Assembly (NCBI GenBank): GCA_014529385.2
Contig: CM043958.1
Span: 121,052,817-121,116,816 of the forward strand
Direction of reading: 5' to 3'
DNA from: Adiantum capillus-veneris
Lineage: Eukaryota; Streptophyta; Polypodiopsida; Polypodiales; Pteridaceae
DNA length: 64,000 bases
Below are positions 37,480 through 49,981 of the stretch, in pieces. The notes beneath the pieces are model-generated. The model saw nothing but the letters and a program-made list of their open reading frames with translations. It was not told the origin of the DNA and ran no database searches. Each line of letters starts with the position of its first letter. Positions within the stretch are counted from its first letter, which is position 1. The translations under genes and the position numbers were made by a program.

Positions 37480-40237
37480 TCAGAGTATCTTTCTCCACTT
37501 GTGGTTCACATACACCATTGTCTCTCTCCACCTTCGTTGACTTTCACGAGCACCGGAGTTGTTGTATGCCATTGATCTTTTAACTTTTTGTTGTTGTAAA
37601 TGTCTGATGGCTTGTGCTGTTTCTGAAGAGGCCAAGACTTCTTTTGCCTGCATTCGATGAATGATTCTACGATAGAACCATTCAAATAGTTCTCTCAAAC
37701 TGTTAGCCTTGATTCGAGAGCCACCATGTCATGTGTGCCTGAAATATGCATTTCTCGCCATGTAATGAGACTTTTCCATCCCTTGGGTATTCCATATTGC
37801 CAGGTTCCCATACTTTTGTATAAAATATGGTAAATGATTGAAGATGATGTGCTGGATATGAAAACAGATTAGTTAGAATGTTTTACACTCACATAGTTGC
37901 ACATAAAATAGAATCAAATACACGATAATACCATGTAGTGAGTAATTTGGGTGTCTGTCCATGCTGTCTTGAATGATTTTTTGAGAAGGTTGAGATTCTC
38001 GTTGAACTTGTTCATATCACCTTGTGACCAGTCATCTTTGTCGCACATCAAAAATAGGATGTCTATTTATCGCCAAACCTCAGCCTTCGCGTTACGAGTA
38101 GTTGGTTCTTGGTCTTTGACTGCAATATGTATCTTTTTCCAGCTCTGATACTCTACCTTGCTAACATAAGATGTGTTATATATTTTTCCATGTTTTGTTT
38201 GCTTCAGATCTCGTGTACCTTGGGGTTTAGATAAAAACCTCCGTGCCTTCACCCCACCGATGGATGGTTTGCATGGGACATCCTTCTCAGAGGTTGATCT
38301 CTTTTCATCCCGCTGGATTTTCACATTGCCACCATGAAGCCCCATATCCGACAGTACCAATTCTAAGCACTGCAGGGCTAGTTGTCGCTCTGCTGAGTTC
38401 TTAATCTTCCAAGCAAACCCAATATATAAGTAGACCAATTTCTCCACAATTCTACAAAGGGCATGCATTGTACAGATGTGGACATTCACAAGTGGTATTT
38501 TCAAAACCAGTCAAAAAGCAGGGTCCTCAATGTGACGTGTTGGAGCTTTTCTCCACCACTTTGGGTCCATGACCTTTGCAGGCTCCATGCAGAACAAACA
38601 TGGCGACTTTGCCATTGCACCCATTCCACAATTATACATGCATTTTAATTTTTTGAGGTCACCTGCAAGATGCCACTGAACTTGAAAGTCTCCCCTTCCA
38701 TCTAGACGTAGTACCTCTCCCTGGTTACTTTGTCTATCAATCACCTCCGGAATATTAGTTCGATGGAACACCCAATATAGAATCTCATGATCTTCTTTCT
38801 TTACCTGCAACACAAAATAAATGAGACTTAAGTAGATGTGAACATTTGAGCTTACCTGAGAATCTCGCTTACCTCAAACGCACCAAGCCACCATATGTTA
38901 GATTATGATTGAACACTAAAGTACAAAGGATCATCACTGGGACACTTTGAGAGGGCTCTATTCATTAAAGTAATCGTAACACGCTCTAGCTTTTTCTCTT
39001 TAACAAGCTCACACTCATCCAGTTTTAACACAAAATGTAATACCCCTCGTGACTCTTCAAATGTGATGTTGTAAAACTCCACCATTCTCTTCTGTAACAT
39101 TTGCAGGTCTATAAAAATATTATTGAACTCATCATATGCCATGTTTGCTCCATGGCCACTGTAAGTTGCTTTAATATGAAAGGGCTATCCAAGATAGTCT
39201 CCCTATGCCTCGTTAAGCTGAAGCCTCTCTTTCCAAACACTTGAGGCTGATGGTAAAAGTTTGGATTTTATACCCTTCTTAACAAAGACGGATGAGATAG
39301 ATTGTTGTATAGCCGAATATCCTCTTTTTCTTACACCAAGTGAATCAAGTGTGCCTTGTATCTCTTTTGCAGGCACTGAGTTCTCTGAAATAAAGCGGTC
39401 CACTACATTTCATTGTAGGACCTTAAACTTCTTGTCATGTACTATATCTGTTGCCAGGCTTCTACTTATGAGTGGCGTCAATCTCTTTCCTATATTGGCT
39501 TTGGGGTCAATGTTTTCCTTGTCAAGATAGATTGAATCTCTACATGAAGACAATGCATAAGTAAATAACAAAAAATTTACTTCACTAACACTATTTAGGC
39601 ACATGAAAACAATGCATAACAAGAAAAAACAAAAAGATTACTTAACTAAGACAATGTAGCCAACCAAGAAGCATCACCTTAATGCTCGGATTCTTTTTTT
39701 GAGACCTCCGGATGCAACCTACAATGTTTCAAGATTGCACAATTTCTTCTTTCGGATACGACCACCCAAGATGGTGTCCTTCATTTGACAACTTCGTACC
39801 TTTCCTTTCAGTTCTTGTACCTCTGTTTTGTGTTGCAAAATGGTAACTTGATTTGTAGAATGTAAATGTGAAAGGCGAACAATCTCACATTGTTGAGCTT
39901 GGAGAATGCCCTTATAAGTTTCAGCTTCTCTTGTAAGAGATTTACAATAACCCAGAAGGCCCTTTTCTCCATCACCAGCAAAGGTCAATAAGCTTATAGG
40001 ATTGACAAACGGTTGAGACGCATTAGTCATTGGATTCTTAGGGTAGAGAGAGCCTCTCGTCCAGATATCTATGTGTTTAGCTCCCTGAGCTCTGAGCGTG
40101 TCTATGGAAGCGGGAGGTATATGTGTGTTTGTTTTACTACGCTTAATCAATGGTTGGTACTCATTGTCCAAATCAATGTGAAGGTGATATTTGGATCTTT
40201 TCTAGGTAACATTTGTGCCATTTGAGGAGTGCGCCAT
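37480..40237 (-). pseudogene. protein D of TIR element 1 (candidate transposase)
   Basis: The ATG at 40237 begins a coiled-coil N terminus (IDIWTRGSLYPKNPM, then FAGDGEKGLLGYCKSL). A helical region with GYSAIQQSI follows. The central core has LHFVLKLDECELVKEKKLER, then WHLAGDLKKLKCMYNC and the finger-like CLFCMEP. Next are VHICTMHALCRIVEKL and SDMGLHGGNVKI, and finally WNTQGMEKSHYMARNAYF. Two acidic residues (KLD, GD-L-K) and the E of QGMEK are spaced like a DDE/D nuclease. The GDLK...C-x2-C and QGMEK-type blocks resemble, from memory, unclassified transposase-like proteins of invertebrates and protists. Stops occur after NVT (about 40202), after ETL, after NEA, in AF*LV (TGA near 38517) and in RHT*HGG. 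Confidence 0.6.
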
Positions 40238-40499
40238 TAGCCAAATGTGCAGGTTTAATGGAAAGTGAATAGCGGCTGCGCCTTCGTCCCTCCATGTTAG
40301 CCTCATTCCCTCCATGTGGACGAGGTTCATTCAATGGAGCTGAAAAGAAGATTATCCCTCAATCATTACGGACGAATGTTCAGAAGAGTAAAGAATCTAC
40401 TTAAAGTATACTTGTTGAAGTTTTACCATGAAAGACCCACCTCTATTACTTGCCATATTTTCTAGAGAGAGAGTGCGAAAAATACATTTTCTTAGAAGT

Positions 40500-40530
40500 C
40501 CCTCCAAATGACCTCTGAAATTTCCTAATG
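40500..40530 (-). repeat. TIR element 1, right inverted repeat
   Basis: On the minus strand begins CATTAGGAAATTTCAGAGG; partner of 28697-28727. Immediately beyond it (40531) the copia C RNase H frame resumes. Confidence 0.95.
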
Positions 40531-43500
40531 TCAATGTGCTTCGCAAGATGGATAGTGCTTTGGCTATCACTGTACAAAGACACAATTGTCTTGTTTGAAT
40601 CCAAGCTCTTCTAAGAATCTGTGAAGCCACATAATTTCTTTGCTTGCCTCCGTCATTGCTACATACTCTGCTTCCGTGGTAGAAAGTGAAACCACTTTCT
40701 GCAGCTTTGAAGCCCAGCTTATTGCTGTGCCTCCAACCGTGAACACATATCCTGTAGTGCTCCTTCGAGTATCTTTGTCACCTGCCATATCTGCATCAGC
40801 ATACCCTTCTAGAAAAATATCAGTTCCTCCAAAACACAAAGCATTTGTTGTTGTCCCTTTTAGATACCTAAGTATCCACTTCACAACTTGCCAATGCTCT
40901 TTACCTGGGTTGTCCATGAACCTACTCACAACTCCCATTGCATGTGCAATGTCTGGCCTTGTCCAAACCATAGCATACATTAGAGAACCTATCGTTGCAG
41001 CATATGGAACTTTAGACATATAGGCTATCTCCTCTTGTGTCTTTGGACACATATCCTTCGTTAGTTTAAAATGACCAGCCAAAGGTGTAGATTCTGGTTT
41101 TGCATTTTGCATTGCAAACCTTTCTAGTACCTTCTTGATGTAATCTGCTTAAGATAGCTTTATTGTCTTCTTCGTCCTGTCCCTTGATATTTTCATACCA
41201 AGTATCCTCTTTGCAGCACCTAAATCTTTCATTGAAAAAGATTTAGACAGCTCCCCTTTTAGGTCTTTGATGTCCTGCATGTTAGCACTTGCAATCAACA
41301 TGTCATCAACATACAACATTAGGATGATGAATTTTCCATCTTCCAAATTCTTCGTGTAGACGCAGTGATCTGAGTAACATCTTGTGAATCCATGATCCAA
41401 CATCCATTGATCAAACTTCAAGTACCATTGTCTTGATGCTTGTTTTAAACCATACAATCTCTTCTTTAATCTGCAAACCATTTTCTCCTTACCTTTTACT
41501 TCATACCCCTTTGGTTGAAGCATGTAGATTTCCTCCTCTAAGTCACCGTGAGGGAATGCCGTATTTACATCCATTTGCTTGAGATTTAGATCATGAGCAG
41601 CCACAATGCTTAAGACAAGCCTAATTGAGTTCATTTTTATAACAGGAGAAAATATTTCATTGAAGTCAATACCTTTCTTTTGAGAAAACCCTTTTACCAC
41701 AAGCCTAGACTTGTACCTTTTCTTCCCACCTTCTTCTTCCTTCAGCTTGTATACCCATTTGTTTTGAAGTGCCCACTTACCTTTAGGAAACTCAACCAAC
41801 TTCCATGTTTGGTTGCGATGTAGTGAGTCCATCTCCACTTGCATGCTCTTCGTCCATTATTCTTTGGATTCATGTTGCATAGCTTCTTCGTATGATTCTA
41901 GCTCTCCAGAATCTGAGATCAAGAGATGGTTGAAGGAAGGAACAAACCTTTCTGTAGGTCTACTTGCTCTTGTAGATCTTCGGGGAATAGGTTGAGTCTC
42001 CTCATTTGGTTGACGTTGTTGCACATTGTCACCGTTTGCAGTCCTTGATTCTTCACCGTCCTCAAGCTCCATGTACTCATCACCTGTTTCTTTTGTTTGT
42101 TTTCTTTCTAAGTAATCTTTGTACATATTTTGTTCGTTAAAAATTACATCCCTACTCCTTAAGATTTTACCATCTTCAGGATTCCATAGGCGATACCCAA
42201 AGTCACCTTCTCCATATCCAATGAAGAAACACTTTTTAGACTTTGCATCTAGCTTTGATCTTAGGCTTCTATCTATGTGCATGAAAGCCTCACACCCAAA
42301 CACTTTGAGAAATGCATAATTCACCGGTTTACCTGTCCATGCCTCTTATGGAACTCCCCCATCCAATGTCGTTGAGGGTGACCGATTGATTAAGTACACA
42401 GGCGTACTTACAGCTTCCGCCCAAAGCTCAAGCGATAGGCCTGCATGTAGCCGCATGCTTCGTGCTCGCTCCATGATTGTCCTGTTCATCCTTTCCAAAA
42501 TCCCATTTTGTTGAGGTGTCCTTGGGGTTGTACTTTGCCTCCGAATGCCATTGCTAGCACAAAAGATTTCAAAAGCTTGGCTGCAATATTCGCCTCCATT
42601 GTCGGATCTGAGGCATTTAACCTTGGTACCTGTTTCATTCTCCACAAAGGCTTTCCACCTTTGAAATATGAAAAATACATCGGATTTATTCTTCATGACA
42701 TAAACCCATGTTTTTCTAGTCGCATCGTCTATGAATGTTACATAGTACAATGAGACACCAAGTGATGGTGTACTTGCAGGACCCCAAACATCAGAATGAA
42801 CCAACTCAAGTCTTTTATTTTTTCTTTCATTTCCTGATTTTTGAAATTTTACCCTCTTTTGTTTACCATAAACACAATCTTCACAGAACTCTAAGTCTAC
42901 TTCTTTCAAACCTGGTAGAAGCTTCTTTGTTTGAAAGATTTGCATTCATTTGGCACTCATATGCCCAAGTCGGTAGTGCCATACCGCACTGTCAACTTCT
43001 GTAGTTGTTGCACAAGCTGAAGGTTGCATGCTAACAGTACACAAGTAAAGTGTACCGACCTTTTCTCCCTTGGCAACCACCAAATATCCCTTTGAGATCT
43101 TCCACCGTTTGTTTCCGAATGCAATGTTGTGACCTTCATCATCCAATTGTCCTGTAGAGATCAAATTTTTGCGAAGAGAAGGAACATGCCTAACATCTTT
43201 AAGCTTCCATTCATTTTCGTTAGCAGTTTTGACAGAAACTGTACCTTTGCCGACAATCTCACAAACTTCATCATCTCCCAAGTATACATACCCAAAATTA
43301 CCTTTGGTGTAGTCTTGGAAATGTTGCTTGTGTGGTGTCGCATGGAATGAAGCTCCGGAATCTACTATCTAGGAATTAGACACGTTGTCTAATGAGAGAA
43401 TTAGAGCATCTTGCTCTACTTTACCTGCCACATTGGCCTCCGGTGTTGGCTTGTTGTCTTGAGACTCAGTCTCCTTCTTCTTCTTGGACCAACAATCCTT

Positions 43501-44232
43501 CTTGATGTGGCCCTTCTTGCTGCAGTTCCAACATTCAAGAACTGACTTTGTGCGTGGCTTGCTCCGTCTTGAGCGATCATGACCCTTTTGGCTTTTGAAT
43601 GTCTCCTTAGGCCTTCCTCTTGTTTCCACTGACAATGCAACACTTGATGATTCTCCTGTGCTTCTCCTTCGTATTTCCTCGCTTAGGAGAACACCCACAA
43701 CATCATCAAACTTAAGAGTATTTGTACCAGAGATAAAATTACTTACAGCCATCACAAGGCTGTCCCAACTATCCGGTAGAGATGATAGTATAAGGAGAGC
43801 TCGCACTTCGTCATCGAAATTGATTTTCACCAATCGAAGTTGACTTATGTTTGTGTGAAAGTCATTTAGGTGTTCTGCAACTGAACCATTCTCTGCCATC
43901 TTTAGATTGAACAAGTGCTTCATAAGAAATACCTTATTGGATGCCGATGGTTTCTCGTAGAAGTCGTCAAGTGACTTCATTAAGTCCTCCGTGGTCTTCA
44001 TGTCCGAAACATTGAAGGCCACTGTTGACGCCAAGCTTAACTGGATTGTTCCCAGTGCCTTTCGATCAAGGACAATCCATGCTTCATCTGCCGTTGTTGC
44101 GGGCTTCTTCGCAAGACCGCCTAGTGGCAAATAGAGGTCCTTCTGGTAGAGATAGTCTTCAATCTGCATCTTCCAATGTTGGTAGTTTTTGCCGTTGAAC
44201 TTCTCAATCTTGAGCTTCCCTTCCTCCGCCAT
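40531..44232 (-). pseudogene. copia C gag-pol polyprotein (to RNase H), in-frame stops
   Basis: The ATG at 44232 (MAEEGKLKIEKFNGKNYQHW) starts Gag, with the knuckle CWNCSKKGHIKKDC. The protease IVDSGASFH follows a TAG; LGHMSAK of the integrase zinc region precedes a TGA. The integrase core shows HSDVWGP, RSDNGGEYCS and ERMNRTI. RT has NKWVYKLKEEEGG, QMDVNTAFPHGDL and LYVDDMLIAS; RNase H has ADADMAGDKDTRRSTTGY. Apart from a one-base shift just before the insertion site, all blocks are in one frame. They are separated only by stops near 43367, 42944, 42344, 41855 and 41147. RNase H breaks off at about 40531 after HIDI, where TIR element 1 entered. Eight or so residues normally between LAK and HID are missing. 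Confidence 0.92.
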
Positions 44233-44291
44233 AACTCCCACTCAATTCAAGGAATCCTTTCCTTGAGATAATTTAGCTACGAGCAAACCTT

Positions 44292-44303
44292 GCTCTGATA
44301 CCA
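44292..44303 (-). other. copia C primer-binding site (initiator tRNA-Met)
   Basis: TGGTATCAGAGC on the minus strand, two bases inside the 5' LTR edge at 44306. Confidence 0.95.
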
Positions 44304-44305
44304 GT

Positions 44306-44384
44306 TGTTAGAAAATAAGACGTAGCTAAATAGATAATTGAGTAGATTACTTAATGGAGAGAGACAAATTTACATACACAAGAT

Positions 44385-44445
<61 letters not shown>

Positions 44446-45093
44446 CACGATATACGTGGTTCACCCAATGTGGGCTACGTCCACGGAAAAGCAGCCACTC
44501 AATGGCTTTAGTACTTCAAAACAAAAAGTAGTTTACAAAGGAATTATACCCTTAATGGAGCTCCCGCCTTACTTCACTCTCACCACCTCACACTCACCTT
44601 GTTGCATCAACTTCACACTATGAAATGTGTGTAGAAATGGCCTCCTTTTATAGGCCAAAAGGGCTGCCCTCTCTTATGAGAGGTAGCCATGTGTAGCCGC
44701 CCTTGTGTGAATAAGTCCAAATCGGACCCTCCAATCCGCCCATGTGGGGCCGCCCTTGTGTAGACAAATCCGCTTTTGAATTCGGCCACCGGCCACCGGC
44801 CATTGACTTTCGACCACCGGCCAACCGACGGTTGTTTTCGGACCACTTTTTGGCCGCCGTCCGGCCATAATATTCTGGCGAAAAGGAATATTTCGGCGAG
44901 GGGAAAAAAAAGTATCGGGGGCTTCCGCCCTCGAGGCCCCTAAAGTTGCCCCTGATTTTTGGCCGTGAAAATTTTGGTTTCTGGCGAGTGATTTTCCTTT
45001 ACGCACGATGGCTTCTCCTCATAATGGGGGCCTTACAAATGTGCGATTTTACCACAAAAAATTACAAGGGTAAATCAGGCTCCATACTTAACA
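44306..45093 (-). repeat. copia C 5' LTR
   Basis: 788 bp, TGTTAGAAAATAAG...TACTTAACA on the plus strand, with a (GA)n tract at about 44392-44441. Followed by the target duplication ATTAT (45094-45098). Confidence 0.93.
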
Positions 45094-45206
45094 ATTATGT
45101 CCTGGATAAGAAGGTTGTTGTCCCAACATAGGTTGAGGTCTCTCCATACCCATTGGTGGTCTTTGAACTTGAGCCATATTAAGCTGATATCTGTACATGG
45201 GTTGTC
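45094..45206 (-). pseudogene. Ty3-like gag copy b, upstream fragment
   Basis: Minus-strand continuation of gag copy b beyond copia C. It matches copy a at about 2082-2195 (the GQPMYRYQ...QVQRPPM region). It ends at 45206, where TIR element 2 starts with CATTAGGA; in copy a the same sequence runs on. Confidence 0.85.
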
Positions 45207-45555
45207 ATTAGGAAAAGTTTGGACTCAAAAAAGCACTTTTGGCGTTAGAGAGAGAATGTTGTTCGACCAATAGAGTTTGAGTCACCACAACGATAGCTCC
45301 AATTTATTTGATATTTGTGCATTTTCAAAAAAGAGTTTTTTCTGTTAAAAAGATCTCAATAAGAATATACGACACGATTTGTGCAAATTATTCTCCTGCC
45401 ATGGGCGACGAACGCCGAATGTGCCATAACTCACATTCAATGAGGCACGCCTTTTGATGAACACTTTTCAAGATACTACTTCTTGTGTAAACTAGTGAGC
45501 CTCTTTTCTTTTATCGTTTTTGCGTAGTGTCACTTTGCAGCTAATAGAAACAGAG

Positions 45556-46886
45556 ATGGAAGGAAGAGGACCACGACGACCATCCGCCTCTGTTAAATCT
45601 GTGGAACTATTCAACAGCTTTGACTTAGACCATGGTCGCTAGATGTCTACCACAATCACCATTGGTAGTTGGGTTCTGCTTCAAACAAGAAGAAGAAAAC
45701 GGATGTCAAATGAATTCATCAACAGCTACAAAGGACGTGTGAAAGATTTTCTCTTGTCTGAAACGGGAAAGATAGTGAAAGAGGTGCTCATTGAGCATGC
45801 ATATATGCACTCCAAACTACGACTACAACAGTCACCTTTGGGGTTTCCTGCTCATAGACCAAACTGTGTGACTACTATATTGCTAAAAAGTCTTTAAAGA
45901 TCCTTCAAGTTGTTTTGTTGACTATTTCTTGTGACCATTCTCTTATCTTTTGTTTTTGCAGATATTTATCCTTCTAACAAAGAAGACTGGCAACCAGTTG
46001 AGTGCATAATTGGTATTTTTGATGCTTTTCATGCTTCGGTGGGAGAACTTATGTACATAACTAGTGAGAGAAGAGCTCTCGCAGAGAGGGGAGTTTTCTT
46101 TTACGACTACTTTTACAACGCCCCTTGCTCTGTCCATGGATTTGGCACTTTGAAACCTTTCCCTCTTCCCCAACAAGATTCCCCAAAGTGTCCAGTTCCA
46201 ACTTCAGAAACCTCTTAGTGTTTTAAACTCAAGCTTCATCAGGAAATTTTAAAGTGTTTGCGACCAAACATTGCAAGCAGGCAAGTACGAGTCAGTCTAT
46301 TTATGCCATTACATGTCTTTATAGATTTCTTCCACGATGAGGAGGTTAGAAAAACAGAAACCATGTTCATCTACAAATCCCAAACTTGCCTTGATCTTTT
46401 GGATGATAATTGGGATGTCAGTGATTCTGAAGGCATTTTGTGCAAAGTTGACAAGCGCTTGGTTGTGTGTAAGTGTATGATAGCATCACAGAATTTTACA
46501 GTTTCTTTCTACTACATGAGGTGGCATCGAGTGAATGGTCAGTTAGTAGCTATGGATCAAGATTTAAGTGACGATGCTTTTAATCCCTTGATGTCCATCG
46601 AGATATGGTTTTCAAATTATTTGCTTACAGTTGCTGTGGTTAGATCAAATGTCACTTTAAGACAGGTTCGAGAGGATCTGTTAAATGAGTCCGATCTCAA
46701 TTTGCCTTCAAAATTTGTTTTCAAGTGTAACATGCGAAAGGTACTAAGCTACATGTATTACTTTTATACGTTGATGTCTCTATGGTGCTCATGTATCCCA
46801 ATGTCTTATCGCGTACGTTGCATTGCAGGTACCTCACAGACAAGAAAAAACGACTCTTTGTGCACAGATTACCGACAGACTTGAAA
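45556..46886 (+). pseudogene. protein A of TIR element 2 (BAH-like)
   Basis: The ATG at 45556 (MEGRGPRRPSASVKSVELFN) reaches a TAG directly before a second ATG at 45643 in the same frame. Either could start translation, but the homologues favour the upstream one. Exon 1 gives GSWVLLQTRRRKRMS and YKGRVKDFLLSETGKIVKEV. A short intron ends TTTTTGCAG (45961), then DIYPSNKEDWQPVECIIGIF and RGVFFYDYFYN complete the possible BAH fold. A TAG lies at 46216-46218. The C-terminal half has TMFIYKSQTCLDLLDDNWDV and YYMRWHRVNGQLVAMDQDL. A final 88-nt intron (46741-46828) lies at the same place as the last intron in element 3. LTVAVVRSNVTLRQVREDLL may be part of a beta-grasp fold. Chromatin reading is an inference. 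Confidence 0.6.
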
Positions 46887-47107
46887 TAGTGAACTAACTT
46901 TACACAATGATTCAAATACTATTCTCAAAGATTACTCGACAAAGGCAGCTCTCGACATTACCAAACACCATTGGATCCTCACTCTCCCATTTTTTTGGAA
47001 AACTGTACTCAACATTTTGTAAACTTTGAACCATAATCAAAACAAAAGTCAAATTTCGATCCACTTCTTGTAATCAATTTGTCAAAAGTACATTTCATAA
47101 TCTCTTT
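46887..47107. other. spacer between convergent A and B of TIR element 2
   Basis: About 220 bp of AT-rich sequence between the stop codons of A and B. Presumably holds both polyadenylation regions; no specific signal assigned. Confidence 0.4.
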
Positions 47108-49138
47108 CTAATCTTGTGCGTGCGATGATGTGGGGGCTGTTGGTTGAGGTTGAGGAGAGGTGGTGGCTTGGGGGTTTGGGGGCTCTGGAGCTGCTTCATG
47201 AGTAGAAGAGGTGGTGGCTTGGGGGTTTGGGGGCTCTGGAGCTGCTTCATGAGCAGGAGAGGTGCTGGGTGGGGGGTTTGAGGGTTCTGGAGCTATTTCT
47301 TCAGGACAAGAGCTGGTGGTAGCTTGGGTTGGGGAGGCATCTGGGGAGATATTGATATGTGCTTGTGTTGGTGTGGATATGTGCTTGTGTTGGTGTGGCA
47401 GACACGGGGTATCTTGTCGGCGGAGGCCTTGGTGCTGGCGGGATAAAAGCATCACGTGCTCCGTCTGGACGCATGGTCACACAATTGATCAAGTTTTCAA
47501 TCATTCTGTTTCTAAACAAAGAAACATCAGCCTTTGAATAATCTGCCAAATTTCCTACCTGCGTTAAGAACATCATGTTTATTAACATAGCTACTAACTT
47601 ATTAAGATACAAATCTGTAAACGAGTGTCAAATGCTTACACTTCTACGACTTCCATCAAGCATGACCCCTAACAAAATTTCTGCATTGAATAAGACCCTC
47701 CATCCACAAGAGTAGGCATCGTCCTGCTTAGGGACTTTGCAACTAATAATCGTAAAATTCTCATATATCTGCTCTTGCGTTAAAGCTTCAAGAGCAGACA
47801 CAAGCTTCCAAACAGATCTGCGTAAAATACAATTAAATTTCATAAGCAACTTTTAACAAAATTCTATGCGATGTCGAACAAAATACAAAAACTCTTACCT
47901 ACGTACTTCACCATGAAATCCATGGGATGAATTAGCAAGGTAGCACCAGTTTCGTTCAAGGTGTAAGAGAACAAGACTCCAATGAGATCTATTACAAATA
48001 AACATAAGCAAAACATATGTCATCACAATAAATTAGAGTTCAAGATAAAATAATTTCACTATTGAAAACATTGCGTACCCTTCATGATAAGCCAAAACAA
48101 AAAATTTTGCCGTATCCATGTTCACTGACTGGAACTAGTCAACTACTTCCACTAAAGATGTATCCTCGGCCGTCAAAACGACCGAAAGGTTCGAGTCAAG
48201 GACGGCGACATCATCTTGCATATTCCAAGGCAAATTTGAAACTACAAAACTGTAAATAAATTCGTGTCATACAAAATTGAATATATTAAAAGAATTTATT
48301 GTGAAAAAAATAATAGCATGCACCAAAGCAAGCAATTGATGATAGAGTCTGTGAGTTCCCTCGTCCGGTTCTGTAAAATTGCAATCTCGTGGGGGTGATA
48401 AGGAAAATATAGAATGCGTCCCCACACAGGAAGGCCAACATGGAAATAGGAAAACAGCAATGACAAATCATCAGCGTTGGCGTCGCTGATGGCATCTGCC
48501 ATTTGTTCCTCCATCATCTCAAGGCGTAACTGCTCCAATCTCTCACTATCGTCTTCTGTTGTGTCCCGCTCGGTGTTGAGACGGGTACTGTATTGATGCA
48601 TTTGTGTAGACACTTCATGAACTTTGACCTTGTCAATAGGTGGTATTCTAAGAATATTGTCCATCTTTCGGTCTGAAATACCGGCAGGCGATATTGTTTT
48701 GTCATACCTGAACCTGAGAAGGCGAAGTGTGTTGATGTCTCGCGGCATCAATGTTGTCCTATGGGCGTGGGCCGAGAGAATGTAGCCGTCCTAGAAAAGC
48801 TCTACAAAAAAATCCTCGGAGGCCTCGTGCAAGCATCCCATTGCACTTCGAGACCACCGAAAATTCAGGTTGTGTTGCTCGCAAATCTCGCGAACAACTC
48901 TATGGAATGGCAGTTTAGGTATTGCTAATGAAATGTGCTTTTGGAGCTTACGAAGTTCGAGTAGAACGCTCCTATTCTTCTCATATCTTCTTCTTCGCAT
49001 TGTTGCGCGTAACTGCGGCATGGTCTTGCCCGGAATCACATGCGATGTTGACAGTTGCACTGTAGATGAGCTAGCCTGGCCCTGCGGAACAGACTGTCTA
49101 GGATAAACCTTCCTTGTTGTTTGCTTTGTGCGGGCCAT
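47108..49138 (-). pseudogene. protein B of TIR element 2: histone H3 - Ulp1 protease fusion with Pro/Thr-rich tail
   Basis: The ATG at 49138 gives MARTKQTTRKVYPRQSV, a clear H3 tail (K4, Q5, R8, K9). A Ser-rich extension leads to the H3 fold: LRKLQKHISLAIPKLPFHR, VVREICEQHNLNFRWSRSAM, LHEASEDFFVELF, then TAG (48791-48793) and DGYILSAHAHRTTLMPRD. The frame continues through a Glu-rich linker to the C48 start (HEIAILQNRTRELTDSIIN). Later exons give SHWSLVLLHL (His codon 47982-47984), CYLANSSHG (Asn codon 47931-47933 at the usual Asp position) and CKVPKQDDAYSCGWRVLF (Gln and nucleophile Cys, codon 47706-47708). Introns with GT-AG borders separate these. After FRNRMIENLINCVTM the tail is a Pro/Ser/Thr repeat (AAPEPPNPQATTSS twice), replacing the acidic-HAD part of element 1. 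Another TAG is in the exon before the His. Confidence 0.88.
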
Positions 49139-49220
49139 GAGCTGAACGAGGAGAATGCGAGGAAATATGGAAATCTGGATGTGGGTAAAAAGGCAGAGTG
49201 CATTAGGAAAAATATGAACC

Positions 49221-49365
49221 CTCTAGGAGCCCTTTGGGATTAAGGTTAATTAGAGGCCAGCCAATGAGAAGAGGGTGGTGGACACACTCTATGCCCTAAA
49301 AAATGTAGGGGGGCAAAGTAGTCTTACACTTCTTAAATTGGCTCTTACCTGGGGTGGGGTGGGGT

Positions 49366-49401
<36 letters not shown>

Positions 49402-49981
49402 GGGTGGGCCATATGGAACCTCCAACTTCCCTCCTTTTTTATCTGGTTTTGAAAAAATCCCAAAAATTTGAAATTTTTCAAAATTTTCAAAACTCAAATT
49501 TCATCTTCTTAAAACCCCCCTAAAACTATTTTATGGTCAAAAAAGCATTTTTTGACCTCAAAAAGTCAAAACGTACACCCAAAAACCCTAAAATTCAAAA
49601 TTAAAAAAAAACTTTTTTTGCTATCTAGAGCTCCCCCAAAAGTAGTTCTTAGGCAAAAAGTGATTTTCTCTCTCTAGAACCCCCCTTTTCCAACCCCTCC
49701 TTGGTTGCAACCATCACACTCATCCTCTACTCCAACACTCTCTCTCTACACCATCTCCATTGTTGCAGCAAGGAAGCTCCTCTCTCCTCCCCTACCACCT
49801 TCCATTGCCACACCAAGCAAAGGTTATCCACCTTCTCCTCCCATTGCCACACCAAGCAAGGGTTATCCACCTTCTCCTCCCATTGCCACAAGGGTTACCA
49901 CCTTCTCATATCACTTTATCCTCTGTACATTGTAGCAACAAGCAAGGTCCTTCTCCTCCTCCTAGTTTTCTTTGCTCAACC
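49221..49981 (+). other. 5' region of TIR element 3 with poly-G and 39-bp tandem repeats
   Basis: No gene on either strand. A G-run at about 49365-49400 could form quadruplex structures or simply be slippage. At 49803-49895 a 39-bp unit (CCATTGCCACACCAAGCAAA...) is repeated about 2.5 times just upstream of the A start codon. The stretch presumably contains the promoter and 5' UTR of gene A. Confidence 0.5.

Noticed and set aside
49365-49400. Poly-G run as a regulatory quadruplex
   Set aside because: Homopolymer slippage is a simpler explanation and nothing around it is conserved in the other elements.
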